A stretch of 64,000 bases of DNA. Source: CAVQBP01 sp963710745 (GTDB lineage Bacteria; Bacteroidota; Ignavibacteria; Ignavibacteriales; Ignavibacteriaceae). Each line of letters starts with the position of its first letter. Position 1 is the stretch's first letter. Both the position numbers and the translations under genes were made by a program. Shown piece by piece: positions 9,165 to 17,288 of the stretch. The stretch covers positions 109,486 through 173,485 of the forward strand of contig CAVQBP010000028.1 of the NCBI GenBank assembly GCA_963710745.1, in the 5' to 3' direction. Below the pieces are notes generated by a model, which was not told where the DNA came from, searched no databases, and saw only the letters and a program-made list of their open reading frames with translations.

Positions 9165-10232
9165 TTATAAATATTCTTTCAGCTTATTTATTTTAAGGTG
9201 ATCGATCACTTTTTTCACCTCCTGTGATAAATCTCTTCTGCAAACCAAAAGAGCATCTTCAGTGTTTATCACTATTACATTATCCACACCAATAACAGAA
9301 GCAAATTTATTGGGTGAATAAATATATGAATCTGCTGTCATTTCAGTAAAAATATTTCCGATTTTAGCATTTCCATCACCATCTTTTTGAGACAATTGAT
9401 AAACTTCCTCCCAGCTACCGACATCGCTCCATGGAAAATTTCCTTTTGTAAGGTACACCTTCTGAGATTTTTCCATAATGCCGTAATCAATAGATATATT
9501 TTTTAATTGACCGTAAACCATCCCCAAGGTCTTTTCAAATTTATCAGTATTTATAGAAGAGCTTATTGTCTGAAGACCTTCATATAGATCCGGCAGATAC
9601 ATTTTAATCTCATCAATTATCGAATCTGCTCTCCAGATAAACATACCGCTGTTCCAGAAAAAATCACCGCTTTCCAAAAACCTTACGGCAGTTGCATAAT
9701 TTGGTTTTTCAGCAAAAGTATAGACTTTATAAATATTTTTTTTTATTTCCGTTTCATCTATTTGTATATAACCATAACCGGTTTCAGGTCTTGTCGGCGG
9801 AATTCCTATTGTAACAAGCCCCTGAGATTCGTATGCAAATTCAGCCGCATTCTTCAAAGTATTATGAAATTCTTCTACATTTTTTATTATATGATCAGCC
9901 GGCAGGACAATCATTACTGCATCTTCCTGCCTTGCTTTAACTATTATAGAAGCTAATCCTATGCATGCTGCGGTATTTCTGCCGAAAGGTTCCTCAACGA
10001 TATTTTCCACAGGAATTTCAGGGAGCTGTTTTTTTAATTCCGGCTGCTGCAATTTATTTGTAATTATAAAAATATCCTCGTTTTCAACTATTCCTTTTAA
10101 CCTGCATACAGTATCCTGGATCATTGAATTATTACCAAATATCTTTAGTAACTGCTTGGGAGATTTTTCTTTACTGCGCGGCCAGAATCTTGAGCCGACC
10201 CCACCGGCCATTATAACAGCATATATTTTCAT
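9165..10232 (-). CDS. manC: Mannose-1-phosphate guanylyltransferase
   Basis: This enzyme makes GDP-mannose from mannose-1-phosphate and GTP for surface polysaccharides. The 355-aa nucleotidyltransferase begins YAVIMAGGVGSRFWPRSKEK, with the conserved KSPKQLLKIFG, PADHII, VYTFAEKPNYA and GDFFWNSGMFIW. It ends with a short beta-helix region but lacks the C-terminal isomerase domain of bifunctional ManC/AlgA proteins. An AGAGGAT ribosome binding site precedes the ATG. It lies 20 bases after the hypothetical gene and follows alr in the same run. Confidence 0.92.
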   Translation of the reverse strand: MKIYAVIMAGGVGSRFWPRSKEKSPKQLLKIFGNNSMIQDTVCRLKGIVENEDIFIITNKLQQPELKKQLPEIPVENIVEEPFGRNTAACIGLASIIVKARQEDAVMIVLPADHIIKNVEEFHNTLKNAAEFAYESQGLVTIGIPPTRPETGYGYIQIDETEIKKNIYKVYTFAEKPNYATAVRFLESGDFFWNSGMFIWRADSIIDEIKMYLPDLYEGLQTISSSINTDKFEKTLGMVYGQLKNISIDYGIMEKSQKVYLTKGNFPWSDVGSWEEVYQLSQKDGDGNAKIGNIFTEMTADSYIYSPNKFASVIGVDNVIVINTEDALLVCRRDLSQEVKKVIDHLKINKLKEYL

Positions 10233-10252
10233 TAATGATTATCCTCTTTTAC

Positions 10253-11137
10253 TTAAGTAATTTTTTGATTTATTATTTTTTTCCCGAATTCCTCGGCCCT
10301 GTTCAGGTAATTTGAAATATCCACTTCCTTGCCTTTCACAAGTGCAACAATAACTATAAGGCAAGCGCGCATAGATTCAATTAAATCCGATGAAGGGATC
10401 AATACGCCGCTTTTAATTAATAATAATGAATGTGCAAGTATATTGTGCATACTTGCAATTATATTAAAACCGTTTTTCCGTGAAGCAATTTCATTCTCTG
10501 TCATTATACCTGCATACTTGGCAATTTCTCCGGCATTAATTTCTTTTTCCGAAAGATCCTTTAACAGTGCATCAAACGGCTTAATTGATTTCAGCACTGC
10601 GGATTCATAATTTTCAAAAGAATTATCGTCCGTTGTTTTATCTTCACTTAAAATTATTTCTTCTTTTATTTTATCACTTTCAGTAGTTTCAAATATATTT
10701 TCATCAGCTTCTCTTTTAGAAAGATCGATTGAAATTTCAGCTGCTTCTATGGCTTTAACCTGCACTTCAGTTTTCGTTTCTTTTTCTTCTTCACCTTTTA
10801 CTTTTTTAATTGATTCTTTGAAAGTAACCGGGTTAACCATATCCAGCATATTGTTCAAATCTCTTATTAAGCTTTGGCTGTGTTCCTTATATTTATCGGA
10901 AAGTTTTAGAAAATCGACTTTCCCTTCGCTCAGATAATCATAAATTTGATTCAATCTTATAGCAAGAGTTGAAAATTCGGTAATCTTTTTCATCCTTTTT
11001 ATATCATCATATAAATTACCCGAATTTGAAATCATTTCTCTCAGGAGAGCTACAACTTCAATTTTTTCAGTGCTTAAACGCAGATTGTTCGACGCTGTTG
11101 AAATGCTTTGATTGATATATTGTTTTATTAATTCCAT
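10253..11137 (-). CDS. Conserved-looking hypothetical protein between alr and manC
   Basis: I do not recognise this 294-aa protein. The N-terminal 100 residues look helical (LLREMISNSGNLYDDIKRM and a coiled-coil-like LSDKYKEHSQSLIRDLNNM). The middle (110-180) is acidic and lysine-rich and probably disordered. The C-terminal 100 residues are helical again with a hydrophobic stretch, ESMRACLIVIVALVKG. There is no signal peptide. The ATG follows the alr stop codon with no gap (TAA then ATG), so it is co-translated with alr. Its proximity to alr and manC hints at an envelope-related role, which is only contextual. Confidence 0.6.
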   Translation of the reverse strand: MELIKQYINQSISTASNNLRLSTEKIEVVALLREMISNSGNLYDDIKRMKKITEFSTLAIRLNQIYDYLSEGKVDFLKLSDKYKEHSQSLIRDLNNMLDMVNPVTFKESIKKVKGEEEKETKTEVQVKAIEAAEISIDLSKREADENIFETTESDKIKEEIILSEDKTTDDNSFENYESAVLKSIKPFDALLKDLSEKEINAGEIAKYAGIMTENEIASRKNGFNIIASMHNILAHSLLLIKSGVLIPSSDLIESMRACLIVIVALVKGKEVDISNYLNRAEEFGKKIINQKIT

Positions 11138-12244
11138 TTAATTACTATATAGTCTTGGTACACGCTGACTTATACCGCAGGTAATTTCATACGGAATTGT
11201 ATTTAAAATCTTTGCCCAATCCCACGCATTAAATTTTAAGTCCTCCTTTTCACCTAGTAAAATAACTTCATCTCCTATTTTAATATTTTCATCCTTAATA
11301 TCAAACATAATTCTGTCCATTGTAACGGTCCCGGCCTGCTTATAGAATTTTCCATTAATAATTGCCTTCGATTTATTTGTTAAATTCCTGTTATATCCGT
11401 CGGCATATCCCATAGAAACAGAAATTATATTGGTTGCTCTATCAGCTCTGAACTTCCGCCCGTAACTTACGGTTTCTCCGGCTTCAATTCTATTAACTGA
11501 ATCAACTTTTGTAATAAGTGACATAACGGGTTTCAAAACAATCGATTCGGTTGTTTCTTCGGAAGGATAATAGCCGTATAACGAAATTCCCGGTCTGATT
11601 ATATCAAAATAAGACTCAGGCATATCGAGTATTGCTCCGCTGTTTGCCGCATGAATAAATCCGCAGCAGATGTTATAAGCTTTTAATTCGGTTATTAATT
11701 CGTTAAATCTTTTTAGTTGAAGATTGGCAAATGATTTATCTTTTTCATCGGAAGTTGCAAAGTGAGTATAAATTCCATCTAAAATAAAAAATTTATCCTC
11801 ACTTATTCTTTTAATAAATTCGAAAGCTTTCTCATAATTAATACCAAGTCTGTTCATCCCGGTATTAATTTTAATGTGAATCTTTATTTTATCCTTTTTA
11901 ACGTTATCCTTTAAAAGCCTTAAATGATGTTCGGTATAAACAGTTGGCATTAAATTATATTCAACAACAGAACTGATCTGATCCTCATCGGCGGATTCAA
12001 AAATAAGGATAGGCTGGTCAACTTTGTTTTTTCTTAATTCAATTCCTTCATCAACAAGAGCTACAGCATAGTAATCCGGTTTATTTGGAAGAGAATTGAG
12101 AGTTGATACTATTTTTTCTACTCCATGCCCATATGCATTTGCCTTCACCACAGGCATAATCTTAATATTGTTGGTCTTTTTTCTAATATTCAGATAATTG
12201 TCTGTCAGATATTTTAAATTTATTTCAGCATAAGTTGAACGCAT
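11138..12244 (-). CDS. alr: Alanine racemase
   Basis: Alr is the PLP enzyme that supplies D-alanine for peptidoglycan. The 368-aa protein has the PLP lysine motif VVKANAYGHG near residue 34, the barrel segments GMNRLGINYEKAFEF and YTHFATSDE, and the RPGISLYGYYP segment. The catalytic tyrosine region is AGETVSYGRKF and the C-terminal domain includes VSMGYADGYNRNL. Its ATG is the first gene start of the minus-strand block, so the promoter should lie at 12245-12440, which is AT-rich with no obvious hairpin. Confidence 0.95.
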   Translation of the reverse strand: MRSTYAEINLKYLTDNYLNIRKKTNNIKIMPVVKANAYGHGVEKIVSTLNSLPNKPDYYAVALVDEGIELRKNKVDQPILIFESADEDQISSVVEYNLMPTVYTEHHLRLLKDNVKKDKIKIHIKINTGMNRLGINYEKAFEFIKRISEDKFFILDGIYTHFATSDEKDKSFANLQLKRFNELITELKAYNICCGFIHAANSGAILDMPESYFDIIRPGISLYGYYPSEETTESIVLKPVMSLITKVDSVNRIEAGETVSYGRKFRADRATNIISVSMGYADGYNRNLTNKSKAIINGKFYKQAGTVTMDRIMFDIKDENIKIGDEVILLGEKEDLKFNAWDWAKILNTIPYEITCGISQRVPRLYSN

Positions 12245-12442
12245 TGAAACATACTGTTTTTAACCCGAAAATATAAATTTAATTGAATATATAAGCAATT
12301 TTATTACAAAGCATTTGATGTAATTTAATAATATTCCTGCAATTATCACCTTAATAGGAAATAAAATCAAATCAAAAAAAATAATTATTATTCTTCAGCA
12401 TTTTCAAAATAATTATTAATCAAAACTAAGCCGAGGTCAATT

Positions 12443-12843
12443 ATGGACGAATTATTTCGAAAGTTAAATGAAAATATGATTTTGTTTGGCTACTCTCCAA
12501 GGACACATTATAGAACTCATAAGAATCCTATTTTGGATTTCCTACTCCGGGAAGGAATCAAACCAGGGAGGCCACTTCAACAAAACCTTTGCCCGATACT
12601 TCCATACAAACGGCTTTCAGAAAATCTCTAAAGGAAACCGGAGTAAATAAAGACGCTCACATTCATACTCTTCGCCATTCATATGCTACACATCTTTATG
12701 AAGATGGCATTGATATCCGGATTATCCAGGAATATTTAGGACATCAAAGCATTAAATCCACTATGGTTTATACTCATCTTTCTCCCCTTCTCAGATATGG
12801 TGTTTATGAGAAAATAAACTCAATTATGGATTGTCTGTTTTAA
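12443..12843 (+). pseudogene. Decayed tyrosine recombinase/integrase, internally deleted and frameshifted
   Basis: Two adjoining frames carry separate parts of an integrase. Bases 12443-12631 encode a core-binding-like N-terminus (MDELFRKLNENMILFGYSPR). Bases 12589-12843, in another frame, encode the C-terminal catalytic end with HTLRHSYATHLYEDGIDIR, LGHQSIKSTMVYTH and a short tail. HxxR, the second His and the nucleophile Tyr are present. The first catalytic Arg region and most of the domain between the halves are missing. Intact relatives are about 300 aa or more, so this is a remnant, probably of an IS- or integron-type integrase. Confidence 0.8.
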
Positions 12844-13145
12844 AGGGAAATCAAATTTTGATAAAATGCATTAGCAGCAAAATTTACAAAAATCTATCAG
12901 TTTATTTGATCCGGTTTTTTATTCTCATTATCAAGAATTATTATTATTTTCTTTTCTTTAATGAAAAAGTTTTTTTATGCAAATAATTAATAATATCTTT
13001 AATGCACATATAGAAGATAATTTTGAAGCATTTTGTTAAATGGCATATATGTTGTAAAAGTGTTGCGATTTTGAAATTTTGAGGGATTAATTTTTTTTAA
13101 CTTATGTCCGGAATATGGGACTGAATTTATAGTATCTTAAATTAT
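12844..13145. other. Intergenic region upstream of the nuo operon
   Basis: About 300 very AT-rich bases with no gene, no strong inverted repeat and no clear Shine-Dalgarno sequence before the nuoA ATG at 13146. The operon promoter must lie here or in the integrase remnant. I could not pick a convincing -35/-10 pair by eye. Confidence 0.5.
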
Positions 13146-13595
13146 ATGCTAACAGAGTTCGGAAAAATTTTTGTTTTTATTTTAGTTGCGATGATTTTTG
13201 TGGTAGTTGCGGTTTTTGCAGCTAAATTAATAAGACCTGCCAGACCAACCAAAGAAAAACTTTTAACCTATGAATGCGGTGAAGACATAATCGGTTCACC
13301 TTGGGTTAAATTCAATATAAGATTTTATGTTGTTGCCCTTATCTTTTTAATCTTTGATGTTGAGGTCGTATTACTTATCCCGTGGGCGCTTGTTTATAAA
13401 GGATTTGGTGTCGCCGGCTTTCTGGTTGGAGCTATTTTCCTTTTTTTATTGGGACTTGGAATGGCATATGAATGGCGTAAGGGAGATCTTGAGTGGGCAA
13501 GGCCAAAAGTTGAACCGCCTGTTTTAAATAAAATTTTAGTAAATAAAAAAGAAATAATAATAGAAGAAGAAGTCTCTTCCACTGAAATCGGGTAA
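13146..13595 (+). CDS. nuoA: NADH-quinone oxidoreductase subunit A
   Basis: NuoA is a small membrane subunit of complex I near the quinone channel. The 149-aa protein has three membrane helices (about residues 7-27, 60-80 and 85-108) and the conserved loop LLTYECGEDIIGSPWVKFN, followed by FLIFDVEVVLLIPWA. The C-terminal 35 residues are charged (KKEIIIEEEVSS) and longer than in many NuoA proteins. It is the first gene of the complex I operon, and nuoB starts 3 bases after its stop. Confidence 0.95.
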   Translation: MLTEFGKIFVFILVAMIFVVVAVFAAKLIRPARPTKEKLLTYECGEDIIGSPWVKFNIRFYVVALIFLIFDVEVVLLIPWALVYKGFGVAGFLVGAIFLFLLGLGMAYEWRKGDLEWARPKVEPPVLNKILVNKKEIIIEEEVSSTEIG

Positions 13596-13598
13596 ATA

Positions 13599-14090
13599 AT
13601 GAGTTTTCTGGATAATCAGTTTACTGATGAGAATATTGTTGTTACAAAAGTTGAAGATTTATTTAATTGGGCAAGGTTATCTTCTCTTTGGCAAATGAGC
13701 TTTGGCCTGGCCTGCTGTGCCATTGAAATGATGGCTACTTCAGCTTCACATTACGATTTTGACCGCTTTGGAGTTATACCCAGACCTTCACCTCGTCAAT
13801 CCGATGTAATAATAATCTCCGGTACAGTTACATTAAAAATGGCTTTGAGAATAAAGAGATTATATGAACAGATGCCGGACCCAAAATATGTTATTTCGAT
13901 GGGAAGCTGCTCAAATTGCGGCGGACCATACTGGGAACATGGCTACCATGTCTTAAAAGGAGTAGACAGAGTTATACCGGTCGATGTTTATGTGCCGGGC
14001 TGCCCGCCGCGTCCTGAAGCACTTTTGGAAGGGCTTTTAAAGCTCCAGGAAAAAATCAGAAACGAATCTTTAATGAAAAAATCCGCATGA
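13599..14090 (+). CDS. nuoB: NADH-quinone oxidoreductase subunit B
   Basis: NuoB carries cluster N2, the last iron-sulfur centre before quinone. The 163-aa sequence has the four ligands: adjacent Cys39 and Cys40 in FGLACCAIEMMA, Cys104 in MGSCSNCGG, and Cys135 in VPGCPPRPEALLEG. The last four bases overlap the start of nuoC, which indicates translational coupling. Confidence 0.97.
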   Translation: MSFLDNQFTDENIVVTKVEDLFNWARLSSLWQMSFGLACCAIEMMATSASHYDFDRFGVIPRPSPRQSDVIIISGTVTLKMALRIKRLYEQMPDPKYVISMGSCSNCGGPYWEHGYHVLKGVDRVIPVDVYVPGCPPRPEALLEGLLKLQEKIRNESLMKKSA

Positions 14091-14617
14091 AGACCGCAGA
14101 AGAAATTTTTGAAATATTAAAAGCAAAATTCGGCGATTCAATAATAGTATTAAAATCAGATCAGCCGGTTGAACCTTTCATTGTTGTAAATCCCCTTGAT
14201 GTGGATAAAATCTGCCTCTTTTTAAGAGATGAAGAAGGATTATTATTTGATTCTTTGGTGCTTCTCTCAGGAGTTGATGATGCTAATGGTGAAAGTAAAA
14301 ATGATGAGAGCGGCGCACTGAATATTATCGGCGGAACTGTAAGCGTTTATTATCATATTGAATCTTCAAAGATTCGTCATAAAATTTGTCTTAAAGCTTC
14401 TACCCAAAGAGAAAATCCGGAGGTTGCATCTGTCTATAATGTTTGGAGGCATGCCGATTGGGAAGAACGTGAAGCTTATGATATGATTGGAATTAAATTC
14501 CTTAACCATCCCGATTTAAGAAGAATATTAATGCCTTATGATTGGGAAGCCGGTCATCCTTTAAGAAAAGATTATAAAAATCCTGAATTTTACCAGGGGA
14601 TGAAAGTCCCGTATTGA
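14087..14617 (+). CDS. nuoC: NADH-quinone oxidoreductase subunit C
   Basis: NuoC is the 30-kDa-type peripheral subunit that packs against NuoD. This 176-aa protein has the family signature VWRHADWEEREAYDMIGIKF, then HPDLRRILMPYDWEAGHPLR and the terminal KDYKNPEFYQGMKVPY. It is a separate protein, not fused to NuoD. Its stop codon falls in the first bases of a repeat arm (TATTGAGATGTGAG), so the insertion between nuoC and nuoD begins exactly at its end. Confidence 0.95.
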   Translation: MKTAEEIFEILKAKFGDSIIVLKSDQPVEPFIVVNPLDVDKICLFLRDEEGLLFDSLVLLSGVDDANGESKNDESGALNIIGGTVSVYYHIESSKIRHKICLKASTQRENPEVASVYNVWRHADWEEREAYDMIGIKFLNHPDLRRILMPYDWEAGHPLRKDYKNPEFYQGMKVPY

Positions 14618-14660
14618 GATGTGAGTATTTAGTATTGGGTATTGAGACTAAAAATCAATA
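14618..14660. repeat. Left arm of inverted repeat flanking the four-helix-bundle gene
   Basis: This 40-base stretch is built from the words GAGTATT, AGTATTG and TATTGAGACT. The reverse complements of the same words (AATACTC, CAATACT, AGTCTCAATA) build the right arm at 15062-15117. Related stretches lie at 24171-24203 and 62575-62610, so this is a dispersed repeat family and not a local coincidence. Confidence 0.75.
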
Positions 14661-14684
14661 TTCAACTAAATAGGAGAAAATAAA

Positions 14685-15038
14685 ATGCATAATTATAAAG
14701 AATTAAAAGTTTGGCAAAAAGGAAGAGAATTAGTGAAATTCATTTATGAATTAACTAAAAAATTTCCAAAAGAAGAAATTTACGCATTAACTTCGCAAGT
14801 AAGAAGAGCTGTTATATCAATTCCATCAAATATTGCTGAAGGTGCCGGTCATTTTTCAAATAAAGAATTTTCAAGGTTTTTAGAAATTGCTTACGCGTCA
14901 TCATGTGAATTAGATACTCAAATTATTTTAGCTTTGGATTTAGATTTTATAAATCAAAACGAATTGAATGATTTTAGTAATTGTATAGGAGAAATCCAAA
15001 AAATGTTAAATGGCCTAATGAAATCTCTGGAAAAGTAA
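14685..15038 (+). CDS. Four-helix-bundle protein (S23 / 23S rRNA intervening-sequence family)
   Basis: The 117-aa product matches the small four-helix-bundle family first described from 23S rRNA intervening sequences. It begins YKELKVWQKGRELVKFIYE, continues FPKEEIYALTSQVRRAVIS and IPSNIAEGAGHFSNKEFSRF, and ends with two more amphipathic helices. Its molecular function is not established. The fold is shared with the Avd accessory protein of diversity-generating retroelements, but no reverse transcriptase or template repeat is nearby. An AGGAG lies 8 bases before the ATG. It sits inside the nuo operon between nuoC and nuoD, flanked by inverted repeat arms, and has no known role in complex I. 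Confidence 0.88.
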   Translation: MHNYKELKVWQKGRELVKFIYELTKKFPKEEIYALTSQVRRAVISIPSNIAEGAGHFSNKEFSRFLEIAYASSCELDTQIILALDLDFINQNELNDFSNCIGEIQKMLNGLMKSLEK

Positions 15039-15045
15039 AATTATA

Positions 15046-16215
15046 ATGTTTCAAGAATCAATAGTAAATACTCAAGACGCAAGTCTCAAGACTCAATACT
15101 CAAATCTCAAGACTGAGGAAATGGTCCTCAACATGGGGCCTCAGCATCCTTCAACTCACGGAGTATTGAGGCTTGAACTTCAGCTTGAGGGTGAAATAAT
15201 AACTAAGGTCATTCCTCATATCGGATATCTTCATAGATGTTTTGAAAAACATGCGGAAGCAATGACCTATCCGCAGGTTATCCCGTATACCGATAGAATG
15301 GATTACCTTGCTTCAATGGGAAATGAATTCGGTTATGCCGTTGCTGTTGAAAAATTACTTGGAATTGAAATACCGGGAAGAGTTGAATATATAAGAGTAA
15401 TAATGGCAGAACTTCAGAGAATTGCGTCTCACCTTGTGGCTCTCGGGACATATGGTGCAGATATTGGCGCTTTTACTCCTTTTCTCTTCTGTTTCAGGGA
15501 TCGTGAAAAAATTCTTAACCTTTTTGAAATTACATGCGGTGCAAGATTGCTGTATAACTACATATGGATCGGTGGCCTGTCTCACGACCTTCACCCTGAT
15601 TTTGTAAGACTTGCCAAGGAATTTACAACTTATTTCAAACCCAAAATTAAAGAACTAAACGATCTTCTTTCTTATAATAGAATTTTTACGGAAAGGACTG
15701 CTAATGTTGGTATCCTGCCGGTTGAAACAGCAATAAATTTTGGTGTAACCGGGCCTATGCTCCGCGCTTCCGGTCTTAAGTGGGATATTAGAAAAGACGA
15801 TCCTTATTCTGCTTACAGCAAATTTGATTTCGATATTCCTGTCGGACAAGGACTGATGGGTACTGTTGGAGACAGCTGGGACAGGTATTTTGTAAGAGTT
15901 CTTGAAATGTCCGAAAGCTTAAAAATCATAGAGCAGGCTTTGAATCAGCTTCCCGAAGGCGATGTTGCTTCGGCAATTCCAAAAAGAGTAAAACCGCCAG
16001 TCGGCCAGGTATATGCACGTGTTGAAAATCCGCGGGGAGAACTCGGGTATTTCATAATAAGCAACGGAACTCCAAATCCTTTCAGGGTAAAGGTAAGAGC
16101 TCCTTCATTTGTAAACCTTGGAGTTATGGACGAATTGTGCAGAGGACATATGATTGCAGATGTAATTACAATCCTGGGAAGTGTCGATATTGTTCTCGGT
16201 GAGGTGGATAGATGA
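15046..16215 (+). CDS. nuoD: NADH-quinone oxidoreductase subunit D, with repeat-derived N-terminus
   Basis: NuoD forms the quinone cavity with NuoB. The conserved part begins TEEMVLNMGPQHPSTHGVLR, with GYLHRCFEK and YTDRMDYLASM in order. The end is GVMDELCRGHMIADVI followed by ILGSVDIVLGEVDR, and the ORF is 389 aa. Residues 2-22 are not conserved-looking and are translated from the repeat arm at 15062-15117 (words CTCAAGAC and CAATACTC). The ATG at 15046 has no good ribosome binding site. The ATG at 15121, preceded closely by GAGGA, may be used instead and would remove the repeat-coded residues. The gene ends in a 4-base overlap with nuoH. Confidence 0.95.
   Translation: MFQESIVNTQDASLKTQYSNLKTEEMVLNMGPQHPSTHGVLRLELQLEGEIITKVIPHIGYLHRCFEKHAEAMTYPQVIPYTDRMDYLASMGNEFGYAVAVEKLLGIEIPGRVEYIRVIMAELQRIASHLVALGTYGADIGAFTPFLFCFRDREKILNLFEITCGARLLYNYIWIGGLSHDLHPDFVRLAKEFTTYFKPKIKELNDLLSYNRIFTERTANVGILPVETAINFGVTGPMLRASGLKWDIRKDDPYSAYSKFDFDIPVGQGLMGTVGDSWDRYFVRVLEMSESLKIIEQALNQLPEGDVASAIPKRVKPPVGQVYARVENPRGELGYFIISNGTPNPFRVKVRAPSFVNLGVMDELCRGHMIADVITILGSVDIVLGEVDR
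15062..15117. repeat. Right repeat arm, overlapping the 5' end of nuoD
   Basis: The arm is made of near-tandem words AAATACTC, AAGTCTCAAGACTC, AATACTC and AAATCTCAAGACT. It is in inverted orientation relative to the left arm at 14618-14660, and it lies in frame with nuoD so it is translated. Confidence 0.75.
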
Positions 16216-17288
16216 TAACATATGATTTCTTCTTAAAGCTGTTTGGAAGTGAAATTATTGCAATGATTGTATCAGGTTTAATACCTCTTTTTATCCTTGT
16301 ACTTCCTTTTACTCTTGTAGCTGTCTGGCTGGAAAGAAAAGTATCTGCTCATATGCAGGACCGTTTGGGACCAATGAGGGTCGGCTGGCACGGTTGGCTT
16401 CAGACAATTGCGGATCTTATTAAATTGATTCAGAAAGAAGATATTGTCGCAACCGATAATGACAAAACCTTATTTAATTTAGCGCCAATTTTAGTATTTG
16501 CCGGAAGTTATGCAGCTTTTGCTGTAATACCTTTAACCAGCATTTACATAGGTTCAAATATTGACTTAGGTATATTTTTTATAATTGGTATTTCAGGATT
16601 AGTTGTTGCAGGAATTTTAATGGCCGGCTGGTCCAGTAATAACAAATATTCCTTACTTGGAGCAATGAGATCTGCCGCTCAGATTGTAAGCTACGAAATC
16701 CCCACAATCCTGGTTGTTTTAACAATAGTTATGATAACCGGGACAATGAATTTGAATACTTTAAGCGAAATGCAGACCGGTTATTTCTGGAACTGGATGA
16801 TTTTCGGCGGACCGCACATGGGAGTTGCAAAATTCGTTTTTATCCCCTTAATGGTTGCCGGATTTATCATAATATATATCAGCACTCTTGCCGAAGTAAA
16901 CAGAACTCCTTTCGATATTCCTGAAGCAGAATCAGAATTGGTTTCGGGTTACCACACTGAATATTCAGGGATGAAGTTTGCAATGTTCTTTTTGGCAGAA
17001 TATGCAAACATGTTTGCTGTCTCGGTAATAGTTGTTGCATTATTCCTGGGAGGCTATCAATCCCCGGTTGGTTATCTCGGAAATCTTTTTAATGCACATT
17101 GGTTAATTCCTGTTGAACAATTTTTCTGGTTTGTTGCCAAAGGAGTTTTCTTTGTTTTTGTTCAAATGTGGTTAAGATGGACATTACCGAGGTTAAGAGT
17201 AGATCAGCTTATGGCTTTATGCTGGAAATATTTAATTCCTATTGCTTTTGTTAATTTGTTAATTGTCGGAATAATTACTGTTTTATGA
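16212..17288 (+). CDS. nuoH: NADH-quinone oxidoreductase subunit H
   Basis: NuoH is the membrane subunit that joins the peripheral arm to the proton-pumping arm. The 358-aa protein has about eight hydrophobic helices and the signatures VWLERKVSAHMQDRLGPMRV near residue 38 and NRTPFDIPEAESELVSGYH near residue 235. The latter supplies the acidic E-channel residues. It overlaps nuoD by 4 bases upstream and nuoI by 4 bases downstream. Confidence 0.97.
   Translation: MITYDFFLKLFGSEIIAMIVSGLIPLFILVLPFTLVAVWLERKVSAHMQDRLGPMRVGWHGWLQTIADLIKLIQKEDIVATDNDKTLFNLAPILVFAGSYAAFAVIPLTSIYIGSNIDLGIFFIIGISGLVVAGILMAGWSSNNKYSLLGAMRSAAQIVSYEIPTILVVLTIVMITGTMNLNTLSEMQTGYFWNWMIFGGPHMGVAKFVFIPLMVAGFIIIYISTLAEVNRTPFDIPEAESELVSGYHTEYSGMKFAMFFLAEYANMFAVSVIVVALFLGGYQSPVGYLGNLFNAHWLIPVEQFFWFVAKGVFFVFVQMWLRWTLPRLRVDQLMALCWKYLIPIAFVNLLIVGIITVL

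Noticed and set aside
14685..15038. Four-helix-bundle gene as the Avd protein of a diversity-generating retroelement
   Set aside because: There is no reverse transcriptase, template repeat or variable repeat nearby; only the fold is shared.
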